Below, one piece after another: positions 27,632 to 36,351 of a DNA stretch of 64,000 bases. Position 1 is the stretch's first letter. Every line of letters starts with the position of its first letter. Both the position numbers and the translations under genes were made by a program. Origin of the DNA: Lactococcus fujiensis JCM 16395 (GTDB lineage: Bacteria; Bacillota; Bacilli; Lactobacillales; Streptococcaceae); NCBI RefSeq assembly GCF_002441655.1, contig NZ_JXJU01000001.1, positions 62,001-126,000 of the forward strand, written 5' to 3'. The notes beneath the pieces were generated by a model that was given only the letters and a program-made list of their open reading frames with translations, made no database searches and had not been told where the DNA came from.

Positions 27632-30253
27632 ATGAAATACATGACATCAAGCGAGATTCGCGATACTTTTCTCAAATTTTTTGAATCAAAAGGATCTGCA
27701 ATTATGCCTTCACAGAGTTTAGTCCCTGTTAATGACCCAACTTTGCTTTGGATTAACTCTGGTGTGGCAACAATGAAAAAATATTTTGATGGTTCGGTTG
27801 TTCCTGAAAATCCTCGGATGACAAGTTCACAAAAATCAATTCGGACTAATGATATTGAAAATGTAGGAAAAACTGCACGACATCACACCATGTTTGAAAT
27901 GATGGGGAATTTCTCAATTGGAGATTATTTCCGTACAGAAGCAATAGCTTATGCTTTTGAATTGTTGACTGACGAAAAATATTATGGCTTCCCAGTTGAA
28001 AAATTATTCGTTACTTATTATCCTGATGATAAAGATACATATAATCGTTGGATTGAAGTAGGACTTCCTGAATCTCATTTAGTCCCAATTGAGGATAATT
28101 TCTGGGAAATTGGTGCAGGGCCTTCTGGACCAGATACAGAAATTTTCTTTGACCGAGGCGAAAAATACGATCCAGAACACGTTGGCTTGCGTTTGCTTGC
28201 GGAAGATATTGAAAATGATCGTTATATTGAAATTTATAACGTTGTTTTATCACAATTTAATGCAGACCCTTCAATTCCACGTAAGGAATATAAAGAGTTG
28301 CCACAAAAGAATATTGATACGGGAATGGGATTGGAACGTATGACTTGTATTATTCAAGGCGGACGAACAAACTTTGATACCGATTTATTCTTGCCAATTA
28401 TTCATGAAATTGAAAAATTATCTGGTAAGACTTACGATCCAGATGGCGAAAACATGAGCTTTAAGGTCATTGCTGACCATATTCGTAGCTTGAGTTTTGC
28501 CATTGGTGATGGGGCTTTACCTGGTAACGAAGGTCGTGGTTATGTTCTGCGCCGACTCCTTCGTCGTGCGGTGATGCATGGAAAGCGTTTAGGAATTCAA
28601 AGTAAATTCTTGGCTGGGCTTGTTCCAATTGTGGGAAAGGTAATGGAAGACTTTTATCCAGAAGTTCTTGAAAAAGCAGATTTTATTGAAAAAATAATTG
28701 ACCGTGAGGAAGAAACTTTTAACAGAACGATTGATGCTGGACAAAAATTGATTGATGAACTGCTTGTTCAATTGAAGGATGAAGGAAAAGATACGCTTGA
28801 TGGCGAAGATATTTTCCGACTTTACGACACCTACGGATTCCCGGTTGAATTGACAGAGGAATTGGCTGAAGACGAAGGGTTCAAAATTGATCACGCGGGC
28901 TTTGATGCTGCTATGAAAGAGCAACAAGATCGTGCTCGTGCAGCTGTGGTCAAGGGTGGTTCGATGGGAGCACAAAATGAAACACTATCATCTATCGAAG
29001 TAGAATCAACATTCTTATATGAAACTCATACTGCTGATGGTAAATTGGAAGTCATTGTTAGCGAAGATAAAAAAGTTGAAAAAGTCTCAAATGGAACAGC
29101 TCAACTTGTCTTTGATCAAACTCCGTTTTATGCCGAAATGGGTGGACAAGTAGCCGACCATGGTTTTGTCAAAAACAAAGAAGGTGATGTTGTTGCAGAA
29201 GTGACAGATGTTCAACATGCTCCTCATGGACAAAACTTGCACACAGTGAATGTACTTGTGCCACTTAAAGTTGGTCAAACTTATCATCTTGAAATTGATG
29301 AAGTTCGGCGCAATGCAGTTGTCAAAAATCATACCGCAACGCACTTGCTTCATGCTGCCTTGCACAATATTGTTGGCGAACATGCCCTCCAGGCTGGTTC
29401 ACTCAATGAAACTGATTTCCTTCGTTTTGACTTCACGCATTATGCACAAGTTACAAAAGAAGAATTGGCTGAAATTGAACAAGAAGTGAACGAAGTAATT
29501 TGGCAGAATATCGCAGTTAAGACGATTGAAACAGACGTCGAAACTGCTAAAGCCATGGGAGCAGCGGCATTGTTTGGTGATAAGTATGGTAAAGTTGTTC
29601 GTGCTGTTGTCATTGGTGATTACTCGGTTGAGCTCTGTGGGGGAACTCATACTTCAACCACAAGTGAAATCGGACTCTTCAAAATTGTTAAAGAAGAAGG
29701 AATTGGATCTGGAGTTCGCCGTATCACAGCATTGACTGGACAAAAAGCTTATGAGGCATTCAAAAATGCAGAGAATACATTAACAGAAGTAGCAACAATT
29801 GTTAAAGCACCTCAAACCAATCAAGTTATTGCGAAAGTTACGTCGTTAACTGATGAGCTTAAAGTAGCTCAAAAAGATAATGAAGCATTGGCAGGTAAAT
29901 TAGCAGCAAGTCAATCAGATGAAATTTTCAAAAATGTACAAGAATCTGGAAAATATTCATATATTGCACGGGAGGTTAAAGTCCCTGATGTAAATGGCCT
30001 TCGCAATTTAGCAGACATCTGGAAACAAAAAGAACTTTCTGATGTTCTGGTCTTGATCGCTCGGATTGGTGAAAAAGTTAATTTACTTGTTGCAAGTAAG
30101 AATTCGGACCTTAAAGCAGGAAATGTTGTTAAAGAACTGGCACCATACATTGATGGACGCGGTGGTGGTAAGCCGGACTTGGCAATGGCTGGTGGTTCAA
30201 ATGCCGAGGGGATTCAAACATTATTGGCGCACGTTGGCGAAAAGTTAGTATAA
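27632..30253 (+). CDS. alaS: Alanyl-tRNA synthetase
   Basis: An 873-residue class II synthetase. The catalytic domain starts with the conserved [20 protein letters not shown]; the editing domain carries the zinc/editing residues [11 protein letters not shown] and CGGTHTS; the C-terminal oligomerisation domain ends in [18 protein letters not shown]. Length is normal. The Shine-Dalgarno site before the ATG at 27632 is weak, and an ATG three codons downstream is a possible alternative. Expression is controlled by the preceding T-box leader. Confidence 0.96.
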   Translation: MKYMTSSEIRDTFLKFFESKGSAIMPSQSLVPVNDPTLLWINSGVATMKKYFDGSVVPENPRMTSSQKSIRTNDIENVGKTARHHTMFEMMGNFSIGDYFRTEAIAYAFELLTDEKYYGFPVEKLFVTYYPDDKDTYNRWIEVGLPESHLVPIEDNFWEIGAGPSGPDTEIFFDRGEKYDPEHVGLRLLAEDIENDRYIEIYNVVLSQFNADPSIPRKEYKELPQKNIDTGMGLERMTCIIQGGRTNFDTDLFLPIIHEIEKLSGKTYDPDGENMSFKVIADHIRSLSFAIGDGALPGNEGRGYVLRRLLRRAVMHGKRLGIQSKFLAGLVPIVGKVMEDFYPEVLEKADFIEKIIDREEETFNRTIDAGQKLIDELLVQLKDEGKDTLDGEDIFRLYDTYGFPVELTEELAEDEGFKIDHAGFDAAMKEQQDRARAAVVKGGSMGAQNETLSSIEVESTFLYETHTADGKLEVIVSEDKKVEKVSNGTAQLVFDQTPFYAEMGGQVADHGFVKNKEGDVVAEVTDVQHAPHGQNLHTVNVLVPLKVGQTYHLEIDEVRRNAVVKNHTATHLLHAALHNIVGEHALQAGSLNETDFLRFDFTHYAQVTKEELAEIEQEVNEVIWQNIAVKTIETDVETAKAMGAAALFGDKYGKVVRAVVIGDYSVELCGGTHTSTTSEIGLFKIVKEEGIGSGVRRITALTGQKAYEAFKNAENTLTEVATIVKAPQTNQVIAKVTSLTDELKVAQKDNEALAGKLAASQSDEIFKNVQESGKYSYIAREVKVPDVNGLRNLADIWKQKELSDVLVLIARIGEKVNLLVASKNSDLKAGNVVKELAPYIDGRGGGKPDLAMAGGSNAEGIQTLLAHVGEKLV

Positions 30254-30267
30254 AATAAAATTTATCT

Positions 30268-30300
30268 AAAGCTTATAGATTATTCTATAAGCTTTTTTTT
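30268..30300 (+). terminator. Intrinsic terminator after alaS
   Basis: AAAGCTTATAG, a six-base loop and CTATAAGCTTT, then a long T run. Confidence 0.9.
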
Positions 30301-30687
30301 TATCTTGTTTAATGTGGTCTGGCTTTACGCTAATTGTTCTTTGGACAAATTGAATATATGAAAGTCTACCCTCTATTGACAAATATCTGGCCATGTTTTC
30401 CTCAATAAGATTGATCCTTGACTAATAAAGTAAAATTTGATCAATTCGAAAATTTATTCATCTTTAATAAGAGTTATTAAAATGAATTTTATGTATGAAA
30501 AATAACACAAAATAAGGCCAATAGCATTGAAGAAGAGGGCTTTCTAGCTGAAGTAAGAAAATGGTGCAAAGAAAAATTAAAATTTATAGCACATTGGAAT
30601 ATATTCCAATTTTTTTAATGTAAAGATTTTAAAATGATAAACTAAAGCTAGTTAAAATAAATAGCACAAAAAGAGGAGATGAATCCA
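30301..30687 (+). other. 390-base gap with an orphan terminator
   Basis: No convincing gene is present. ATTGGAAT and ATTCCAAT (30593-30610) form a hairpin followed by seven T (to 30617), a terminator without an upstream gene, so a small RNA could end here. Two TTGAC motifs (30386 and 30417) have no well-spaced -10. A short open frame without a start codon runs from about 30504 to the T run and is probably accidental. Confidence 0.4.
30593..30617 (+). terminator. Orphan terminator-like hairpin
   Basis: Stem ATTGGAA/TTCCAAT with TATA loop and a run of seven T; about 290 bases after the alaS terminator with no gene in between. Confidence 0.55.
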
Positions 30688-30741
30688 ATGCAGCAGTCTA
30701 AAACCGTTGACAAAATTGTTTTAGTTTTACAGTGTCAGTGA
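30688..30741 (+). CDS. Possible 17-residue leader peptide or mini-ORF
   Basis: ATG at 30688 has AGAGGAG 9 bases upstream and reads MQQSKTVDKIVLVLQCQ before TGA. An in-frame ATG at 30679 would add three residues. It ends 28 bases before the start of the secreted-protein gene, and a GTGAGA/TCTCAC hairpin (30738-30753) lies between them. The good ribosome site is the only evidence; it could be a translated leader controlling the next gene, or chance. Confidence 0.3.
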   Translation: MQQSKTVDKIVLVLQCQ

Positions 30742-30769
30742 GATAAATCTCACCAGAAAAGAGATATTT

Positions 30770-31068
30770 ATGAAAAATGTGAAATCGGAAAAATCAAAAA
30801 AATCTCGCCGGATATCCTTGCGGTAGCATTACTCGCAGCAACAGTTATCTTTACTGCTCCAATGATAAAGGCTAACGCAGATACGACACCTACTACAGCA
30901 ATGCCTGCAGCTGTCGGCATTGCACCATTAATGCAAGAAACATTTAATGACGGCTCGGCAACTGGTGTGTATCAATATACCGATAGTCTAGGAAACAAGC
31001 ACTACTATATCGCCAGTTCAGGGGAATATTACTATATTACTCCTAGTGGTGCTGTTTATTGGTACTAA
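30770..31068 (+). pseudogene. Small secreted Tyr-rich protein with out-of-frame signal peptide
   Basis: The ATG at 30770 opens MKNVKSEKSKKS but reaches TAG at 30824. In the -1 frame, directly after a run of seven A (30796-30802), the sequence continues ISPDILAVALLAATVIFTAP and then MIKANA, a hydrophobic core with a signal-peptidase site (ANA before DTT), followed by a 62-residue mature part ending YYYITPSGAVYWY. One extra A, or a -1 slip on the heptamer A_AAA_AAA (which lies in the correct phase), would give one complete protein of about 100 residues. The mature part has alternating Tyr pairs and S-G turns and matches no family I recognise. It may be an indel mutant, a phase-variable gene, a programmed frameshift or a sequencing error. 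Confidence 0.6.
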
Positions 31069-31091
31069 AATGAATATGAAGGTATTTCTTT

Positions 31092-31571
31092 ATGAAAAAT
31101 TATTTAAAAAGAAGCTCATTCCCGCTCGTAGTTTCTCTCTTATTTCTACTAAGTCTTTTTCTGCCTTATGATAATACTGTCGGAAATGGTTGGGGGATTC
31201 AAGATACCGGATGGATTATTAATTTGGGCTACATTTTTGCTCCAGTCGGAGCAGTAATAAAACGTCCTCTTGCTTCGTATCTGCAATTAATCGCTTTTAT
31301 TGGCTTTCTCATAATCGTTGTGCTTTTTTTAGTTGTTAAAAGTTTGAATGCCCAATTACGAATGTTAGCAGCTTTCTTATCTGTGATTGCTTTGCTCTTT
31401 TTAGGCACACCATATCTTAGGCCAATTCTATTTCATTCAGGATTTGATGTAAATATGATCACATTTTATCTCAATACAATGCGTTCTGGTTACTATATAT
31501 CACTATTTTTGGCATTACTTCTCGTGGTTTGGATGTTTTACGAAGCTTTGAAAAGTCAAAAGCAAGGATAA
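31092..31571 (+). CDS. Hypothetical four-segment membrane protein
   Basis: A 159-residue protein I do not recognise. Hydrophobic segments lie at about residues 10-27, 55-78, 85-105 and 130-152, with a basic C-terminus (KSQKQG). AAGG precedes the ATG by 9 bases. It begins 23 bases after the secreted-protein gene on the same strand without a terminator between, so the two are probably co-transcribed. A partner or immunity-like role is possible but is inferred from position only. Confidence 0.6.
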   Translation: MKNYLKRSSFPLVVSLLFLLSLFLPYDNTVGNGWGIQDTGWIINLGYIFAPVGAVIKRPLASYLQLIAFIGFLIIVVLFLVVKSLNAQLRMLAAFLSVIALLFLGTPYLRPILFHSGFDVNMITFYLNTMRSGYYISLFLALLLVVWMFYEALKSQKQG

Positions 31572-31614
31572 AAAGAAAAATCGATTGTCCTTTTCTTAGC
31601 TTAATACTTTACAG

Positions 31615-31640
31615 GTAGTTACGATTGTTCGTAGCTACTC
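31615..31640 (+). terminator. Intrinsic terminator after the membrane protein gene
   Basis: GTAGTTACGA, loop TTGT, TCGTAGCTAC (one G-T pair), then T-rich TCTTTTCTT. Confidence 0.7.
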
Positions 31641-31807
31641 TTTTCTTCTTGTCACATGGATTGGACATGATTTTTACTGAAAACAATAGATTAAAGTTAA
31701 TCTATATGATTTAATTTTGAAACCTTTATAAGTTTCTCCGATAATAAATAATTTTTTAAGTTTTTTGACATTTTTATGCTAGAATAATGGTGTCAGGAGG
31801 AATTATT

Positions 31808-32461
31808 ATGAAAAAGATAAATTTTATTATTGTGGGGATTTCGCTTCTGCTTTCATTGACTGCTTGTTCCTCAACTAACTCAGAATCTAAGACCTCAGAA
31901 GTAACTGTTAGTCAAAGTAAAGCACCTAATGGCTCAGCATCAACTAAAGTAAATTCAAGTGAGGAAGCAAGTTCAAGTCAAAAAATCGGTCAATCATCAA
32001 CTCGTAAAACGGAAGGATCAACTCCTGCAGCTTCATCCTCGCAGACATCTTCCACAACGCTCAATTTTGACAAGTTGTCAGTGAATGACAAAAATAAACT
32101 TTATGCGGCTTGGCTGCAAAATGCTTTGGGGCAATTTTCTGTTTACAATCCAGAATTAAACACCACTTATTTTGTTAATGAAGGACAAAATGGGACCAAA
32201 ATTTATAAGGATGGAAAACGAATTGGAGATTCTTATGCAGGAATATCACTGGCTCGAGAATTGAATTCTGCAAAATTTGTCACGGATGCTAATAGTGTGT
32301 TACTCTACGTTCCTGGACCATCAAGTAGCATAGATGGAGATTGGTCTCACCTGAAATGGATTTTGCAAGAACAAATTTTAAAAACAGACCTCATTTCGAG
32401 ATTTTACCAAGCAAGTTTGAAAAATCAACAGATTGTTGAAACTGCTCAAACAATGCCTTAA
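31808..32461 (+). CDS. Hypothetical Ser/Thr-rich lipoprotein
   Basis: A 217-residue secreted lipoprotein. The signal peptide ends in the lipobox SLTAC (Cys20). A Ser/Thr/Lys-rich linker (about 21-88) precedes a globular part (about 89-217, KLSVNDKNKLYAAWLQNALG, TTYFVNEGQNGTKIYKDGKRIG) that resembles unnamed lipoproteins of Lactobacillales; I know no function. I start at 31808 with AGGAGG 6 bases upstream instead of the in-frame ATG at 31787. It stands alone, bounded by terminators. Confidence 0.75.
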   Translation: MKKINFIIVGISLLLSLTACSSTNSESKTSEVTVSQSKAPNGSASTKVNSSEEASSSQKIGQSSTRKTEGSTPAASSSQTSSTTLNFDKLSVNDKNKLYAAWLQNALGQFSVYNPELNTTYFVNEGQNGTKIYKDGKRIGDSYAGISLARELNSAKFVTDANSVLLYVPGPSSSIDGDWSHLKWILQEQILKTDLISRFYQASLKNQQIVETAQTMP

Positions 32462-32485
32462 AATGAGAATAAATTAATTTTTTAG

Positions 32486-32506
32486 AGTCTCTGACGAGAC
32501 TTTTTT
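32486..32506 (+). terminator. Intrinsic terminator after the lipoprotein gene
   Basis: AGTCTC, loop TGAC, GAGACT and T run. Confidence 0.8.
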
Positions 32507-32532
32507 AGTTCTTTGAATGGCTTAGATTATGA

Positions 32533-32538
32533 TAAAAT
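32533..32538 (+). promoter_or_regulatory. Promoter of smpB
   Basis: Extended -10 TGATAAAAT ends at 32538; leader of about 25 bases with GAGGAG. Confidence 0.5.
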
Positions 32539-32569
32539 AGAGGTAAGTTAAGCCGATGAGGAGTTACAT

Positions 32570-33037
32570 ATGGTAAAAAATACAGAAGATAAGCCTTTAG
32601 CACAAAATAAAAAAGCAAGACATGATTATGAAATTTTCGAAACATTTGAAGCAGGAATCGTTCTCACAGGCACCGAGATAAAATCAATTCGTCAGTCAAA
32701 AATTCAACTCCGTGACGGATTTGCGCGTGTTAAAAATGGTGAAGTATGGTTGGCAAATGTTCATATTGCGCCTTTTGAACAAGGAAATATTTTTAATGTT
32801 GATGAGCTGCGGACACGAAAACTTTTATTGAAAAAAGTAGAAATTGCAAAAATTGAAAAAGCATTGACTGGTTCAGGAATCACTTTTGTTCCGCTGAAAG
32901 TCTATCTAAAAAATGGATTCGCTAAAGTTCTCATGGGACTGGCAAGAGGGAAAAAAGAATTTGACAAACGTGAAACAATCAAACGAAGAGAACAAAATAA
33001 AGATATCGCTCGCCAACTGAAAGTCTACAATCGCTGA
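32570..33037 (+). CDS. smpB: SsrA-binding protein SmpB
   Basis: A 155-residue RNA-binding protein that works with tmRNA to rescue stalled ribosomes. Conserved motifs: [12 protein letters not shown] near residue 10, [20 protein letters not shown] near residue 28, [10 protein letters not shown], and the basic tail [23 protein letters not shown]. Length is normal. GAGGAG lies 7 bases before the ATG, and the gene is monocistronic between two terminators. The usual partner gene rnr is not adjacent here. Confidence 0.96.
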   Translation: MVKNTEDKPLAQNKKARHDYEIFETFEAGIVLTGTEIKSIRQSKIQLRDGFARVKNGEVWLANVHIAPFEQGNIFNVDELRTRKLLLKKVEIAKIEKALTGSGITFVPLKVYLKNGFAKVLMGLARGKKEFDKRETIKRREQNKDIARQLKVYNR

Positions 33038-33052
33038 TTTTACCAGTCGTGA

Positions 33053-33076
33053 AAAAAGTCATCATGTGGCTTTTTT
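33053..33076 (+). terminator. Intrinsic terminator after smpB
   Basis: AAAAAGTCA, short loop, TGGCTTTTT with one G-T pair and a long T run. Confidence 0.65.
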
Positions 33077-33095
33077 TTTATTAATAATATTATTA

Positions 33096-33161
33096 TTTAC
33101 AAACGGTTTACTTATTATTTTCTAATTGTTTACATTCAAAGTGCAATTACCGTGATAAAAT
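33096..33161 (+). promoter_or_regulatory. PHO-box-like direct repeats and promoter of pstS1
   Basis: TTTACA (33096), TTTACT (33107) and TTTACA (33129) are spaced by 11 and 22 bases, i.e. on one helical face, with a degenerate unit at 33118. This is the pattern of PhoB/PhoP/PnpR-type response regulators. An extended -10 TGATAAAAT ends at 33161, so the last repeat occupies the -35 position. Confidence 0.65.
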
Positions 33162-33239
33162 TAATATGTAAGCAAAAGAGCTTATGAGTAACAAATAATA
33201 ATTACTCAACAAAATTAGAAATTATTGGAGAAACATCAA

Positions 33240-34136
33240 ATGAAAAAGCGTATTCTTGTTGGTTTAATTACTGGCGCTGCTTTACTCACACTTGCCGCTT
33301 GCGGGGGAACAAATAGTTCATCATCAACATCTGGTTCAGACAGCTCAAAGGCGCTTTCTGGTCAAATTATCTCTGGTGGATCTACTGCTTTGCAACCATT
33401 AGTTCAACAAGCTTCAACTGAATTTATGACAAAAAATCCAAACGTTCAAATTACTGTACAAGGTGGAGGTTCTGGTGTTGGATTGACACAAGTTGCAGCT
33501 GGTTCATTCCAAATCGGGAATTCTGATATTTTTGCTGAAGAAAAAACAGGAATCGATTCATCTGCTATTACCGATAATAAAGTAGCCGTTGTTGGGTTTG
33601 CACCAATTGTAAACTCTAAAACTTCAGTTGATAATTTGACAAAACAACAATTAATCGACATCTTTACTGGGAAAATTACGAACTGGAAAGAAGTTGGCGG
33701 CTCAGATCAAAAAATTACCGTTATTGGTCGTACAGCAGGTTCAGGAACTCGTGTTAACTTTGACCACTTTGCTCTTGACAAAGCCACTGAAGTAACTGGC
33801 CCAACTCAAGATGCTTCAGGGTCTGTTGTAACAATGGTTGGACAAACTCCAGGAGCAATTTCATACGTAGCCTTCTCTTACTTAGAAACAAGTACTGCTG
33901 TTAAAGCAATTAGTATTGACGGTGTTAAACCAACAGATGCAAATGTTCAAACAAATGACTGGAAAGTTTGGTCTTACGAACATATGTATGTCAATACTAA
34001 AAAGGCAACAAAAGCTGAAAAAGAATTTATTAACTATGTGAAAAATGATTCAGCATCATTGAAAAAATTGGGTTATATCTCAGTTTCAGATATGAAAGTT
34101 GACCGTGATTCAGAAGGTAATGTTACAAAAAAATAA
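33240..34136 (+). CDS. pstS1: Phosphate ABC transporter substrate-binding lipoprotein 1
   Basis: A 298-residue phosphate-binding lipoprotein with lipobox TLAAC (Cys21). Phosphate-binding segments include GGSTALQPLVQQAS, the glycine-rich VQGGGSGVGLTQVAAG, IGNSDIFAEEK and GRTAGSGTRVNFDHFAL. GGAG is 9 bases before the ATG at 33240; a longer frame from 33225 would overlap that site. It is a close paralogue of the next gene, most alike in the phosphate-contacting segments. A 390-base structured gap separates the two. Confidence 0.93.
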   Translation: MKKRILVGLITGAALLTLAACGGTNSSSSTSGSDSSKALSGQIISGGSTALQPLVQQASTEFMTKNPNVQITVQGGGSGVGLTQVAAGSFQIGNSDIFAEEKTGIDSSAITDNKVAVVGFAPIVNSKTSVDNLTKQQLIDIFTGKITNWKEVGGSDQKITVIGRTAGSGTRVNFDHFALDKATEVTGPTQDASGSVVTMVGQTPGAISYVAFSYLETSTAVKAISIDGVKPTDANVQTNDWKVWSYEHMYVNTKKATKAEKEFINYVKNDSASLKKLGYISVSDMKVDRDSEGNVTKK

Positions 34137-34159
34137 GCTAAAATAACAGGATTTCGAGC

Positions 34160-34440
34160 TTATCTGATGTTTCAGATAAAAAATCGACATTGATTTCGAT
34201 CGTAGAGCCGATGTGCAATGTCGGATCTGATATCTGTTGAAACGTATTTGTAAAAATTGATATGCCAAATTTTTACTGTATTGCTTTCCCTAACAAGCAT
34301 TCTAATCACGTTTCAGCAGTTATCAGATTTGACATTTATACATACTCTCTCTATGTAGTTAAATCAAACCCCTGCAATACAAGCTGGGGCCTTCAAAATT
34401 TTCTTTTCATAGAATGGCACAGCTTCAAATGAAGTTGTGC
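34160..34440 (+). other. Structured region between pstS1 and pstS2 (candidate regulatory RNA)
   Basis: Several stems lie in this 390-base gap: TTATCTGA/TCAGATAA (34160-34179); CGACATTG/CAATGTCG (34185-34223); a long stem between 34216-34245 and about 34308-34337 whose exceptions are mostly G-T pairs, enclosing two hairpins (34250-34276 and 34282-34299), thus a three-way junction; TACATA/TATGTA (34339-34357); CCCC/GGGG (34378-34389); and GCACAGCTTC/GAAGTTGTGC (34417-34440). CAATGTC at 34216 can pair either upstream or downstream, so two folds exclude each other. No open frame is convincing. Confidence 0.5.
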
Positions 34441-34455
34441 TGTTTGCGCGTTTTA

Positions 34456-34521
34456 TTTACAATATATTTACAATTAAAACGCTACCCATTCCCTTTAAGG
34501 AAGGGCTTATTATGATATAAT
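34456..34521 (+). promoter_or_regulatory. PHO-box-like repeat and promoter of pstS2
   Basis: Two perfect TTTACA units at 34456 and 34467 (11-base spacing), then an extended -10 TGATATAAT at 34513-34521. The ATG of pstS2 begins at 34528, exactly where transcription should start. Confidence 0.6.
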
Positions 34522-34527
34522 TAAGTC

Positions 34528-35382
34528 ATGAAAAAGAAAATTTTAATCGCATTTGCTGCCATGTCGGGATTGCTCTTATTGAGCGCCTGCGGAGCAGGAA
34601 ATAAGCAGGTCACAGCAGGAGGCTCAACGGCATTGCAGCCCCTTGTCGAACAGGCATCTCTGGATTTTATGAAGAAAAATCCGGATGATATCATAATGGT
34701 CCAGGGTGGGGGGTCTGGCGTTGGACTGGCTCAAGTTGCAGCAGGTTCCTTCCAAATTGGGAACTCCGATATTTTTGCTGAAGAAAAAACGGGGATAGAT
34801 GAAACGAAGATTACTGATCATAAGGTCGCAGTTATTGGTTTCTCACCTGTGGTGAACAGCAAATTAAAAGTTTCTCATTTGACGAGTCAAGAGTTAATTG
34901 ATATTTTCACGGGAAAAATCACTAACTGGAAACAAGTTGGTGGACCCGATGTGAAAATCACTGTTATCGGTCGTACAGCTGGTTCAGGAACACGTGTCAA
35001 TTTTGATAAATATGGTTTGAATGGTGCAACTGAGATTAATGGGCCAACGCTAGACGCATCCGGTTCAGTTGTTCAACTTGTTGGACAAACACCAGGTGCA
35101 ATCTCATATGTAGCTTTCTCTTACATGAACAAAGCAGGTGTCAAACCGCTTCAAGTTGATGGCGTTGTACCGAATGATGAGAATGTAACGACGAATAAAT
35201 GGAAAATTTGGTCTTATGAACACATGTACACCAACAACGCTAAAACAAATGCAGTAGAAGATAAGTTTATTGAATATGTGAAAAGTGATTCAAAAACGTT
35301 GAAAAAATTAGGATATATCTCAGTATCCGACATGAAAGTCGATCGTGATGCTCATGGAAATGTTGAAAAAGTGAAGGAATAA
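34528..35382 (+). CDS. pstS2: Phosphate ABC transporter substrate-binding lipoprotein 2
   Basis: A 284-residue paralogue of PstS1 with lipobox LLSAC (Cys21). The same phosphate-binding segments are present (GGSTALQPLVEQAS, VQGGGSGVGLAQVAAG, GRTAGSGTRVNFDKYGL). It lacks the Ser-rich linker after the lipid anchor that PstS1 has. No Shine-Dalgarno site lies before the ATG; AAGGAAGGG is more than 20 bases upstream, in front of the -10 box. The mRNA from its own promoter would be leaderless. pstC follows after 45 bases. Confidence 0.93.
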   Translation: MKKKILIAFAAMSGLLLLSACGAGNKQVTAGGSTALQPLVEQASLDFMKKNPDDIIMVQGGGSGVGLAQVAAGSFQIGNSDIFAEEKTGIDETKITDHKVAVIGFSPVVNSKLKVSHLTSQELIDIFTGKITNWKQVGGPDVKITVIGRTAGSGTRVNFDKYGLNGATEINGPTLDASGSVVQLVGQTPGAISYVAFSYMNKAGVKPLQVDGVVPNDENVTTNKWKIWSYEHMYTNNAKTNAVEDKFIEYVKSDSKTLKKLGYISVSDMKVDRDAHGNVEKVKE

Positions 35383-35427
35383 ATTCTAACAGTCCCCTTC
35401 ATCATTTAAGAAAATAGTTAGGTCTTT

Positions 35428-36351
35428 ATGGAAAACTCAAAAATCAAAGAAAAATTACTTTCGAGTAATAAGAATTCAAGACTTGAAAAATTTGGTAAAT
35501 CACTCACATTCTTGTGTATTGCCCTAATTGTCTTTGTCGTAGGTTCAATCCTTGTCTTTGTTGCACAAAAGGGGCTCTCAACATTCTTTGTTGACAAAGT
35601 TAATCCTTTTAACTTTTTATTTGGAACAAATTGGTCACCTGGTTCGATGGGGCCTGATGGAAAACCAGCCGTTGGAGCACTGCCAATGTTTTCAGGCTCA
35701 CTGATTGTCACTGTACTATCAGCAATTGTTGCAACACCTTTTGCCATTGGTGCTGGAATTTATATGACTGAAATTTCACCAAAATATGGTAAAAAAATCT
35801 TGCAACCCGTTGTGGAACTTTTAGTAGGTATTCCATCAGTTGTTTATGGATTTATTGGTTTGACGGTAGTTGTTCCAATTATACGGAATGCTTTTGGCGG
35901 AACTGGACTGGGTCTATTGTCTGGTGTGTTTGTCCTCTTCGTCATGATTCTTCCCACAGTAACAAGTATGACTGTTGATGCATTAAAAGCTGTCCCTGCC
36001 CACTATAAAGAAGCTTCTCTGGGACTTGGTGCGACCCGTTGGCAAACGATTTGGCGTGTGCTTTTGAGAGCAGCAGCACCTGGCATTTTGACTGCTGTTA
36101 TTTTTGGGATGGCCCGGGCATTCGGTGAGGCACTTGCAATTCAAATGGTTGTTGGTAACGCAGTAATGATGCCTAAAGATTTAATTTCACCGGCTTCTAC
36201 ATTGACTTCAATTCTGACATCAGGAATTCCAAATGCGACACCAGGTATTCAATCAAATGCGCTCTGGTCCCTTGCCCTCTTGCTCTTGATTATGTCACTT
36301 ATATTCAACCTCGCCATGCGCGCAATTGCTAAGAAAGGACAACTCAAATAA
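35428..36351 (+). CDS. pstC: Phosphate ABC transporter permease PstC
   Basis: A 307-residue membrane protein with six hydrophobic segments. The extracytoplasmic loop FLFGTNWSPGSMGPDGKPAV is typical of PstC, and the EAA loop that contacts the ATPase is EASLGLGATRWQTIWRVLLR near residue 193. It pairs with PstA in the membrane. Its last base is the A of the pstA ATG, so translation is coupled. Confidence 0.94.
   Translation: MENSKIKEKLLSSNKNSRLEKFGKSLTFLCIALIVFVVGSILVFVAQKGLSTFFVDKVNPFNFLFGTNWSPGSMGPDGKPAVGALPMFSGSLIVTVLSAIVATPFAIGAGIYMTEISPKYGKKILQPVVELLVGIPSVVYGFIGLTVVVPIIRNAFGGTGLGLLSGVFVLFVMILPTVTSMTVDALKAVPAHYKEASLGLGATRWQTIWRVLLRAAAPGILTAVIFGMARAFGEALAIQMVVGNAVMMPKDLISPASTLTSILTSGIPNATPGIQSNALWSLALLLLIMSLIFNLAMRAIAKKGQLK

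Noticed and set aside
30504-30617. Possible gene remnant (frame reading EEEGFLAEVRKWCKEKL) before the orphan terminator
   Set aside because: No start codon or ribosome site, and the frame ends in the T run of the hairpin; it matches nothing I know and is probably chance.
30862-31068. An independent 68-residue ORF starting at the internal ATG 30862
   Set aside because: The ATG lies within the hydrophobic signal segment, has no ribosome site, and the upstream -1 frame supplies a complete signal peptide; the frame is better read as the rest of the gene at 30770.
34226-34327. Miniature transposable element with 20-base inverted ends in the pst gap
   Set aside because: The exceptions in the arms are mostly G-T pairs and no target-site duplication is visible; an RNA fold is the better reading, though a genome-wide copy search would decide.
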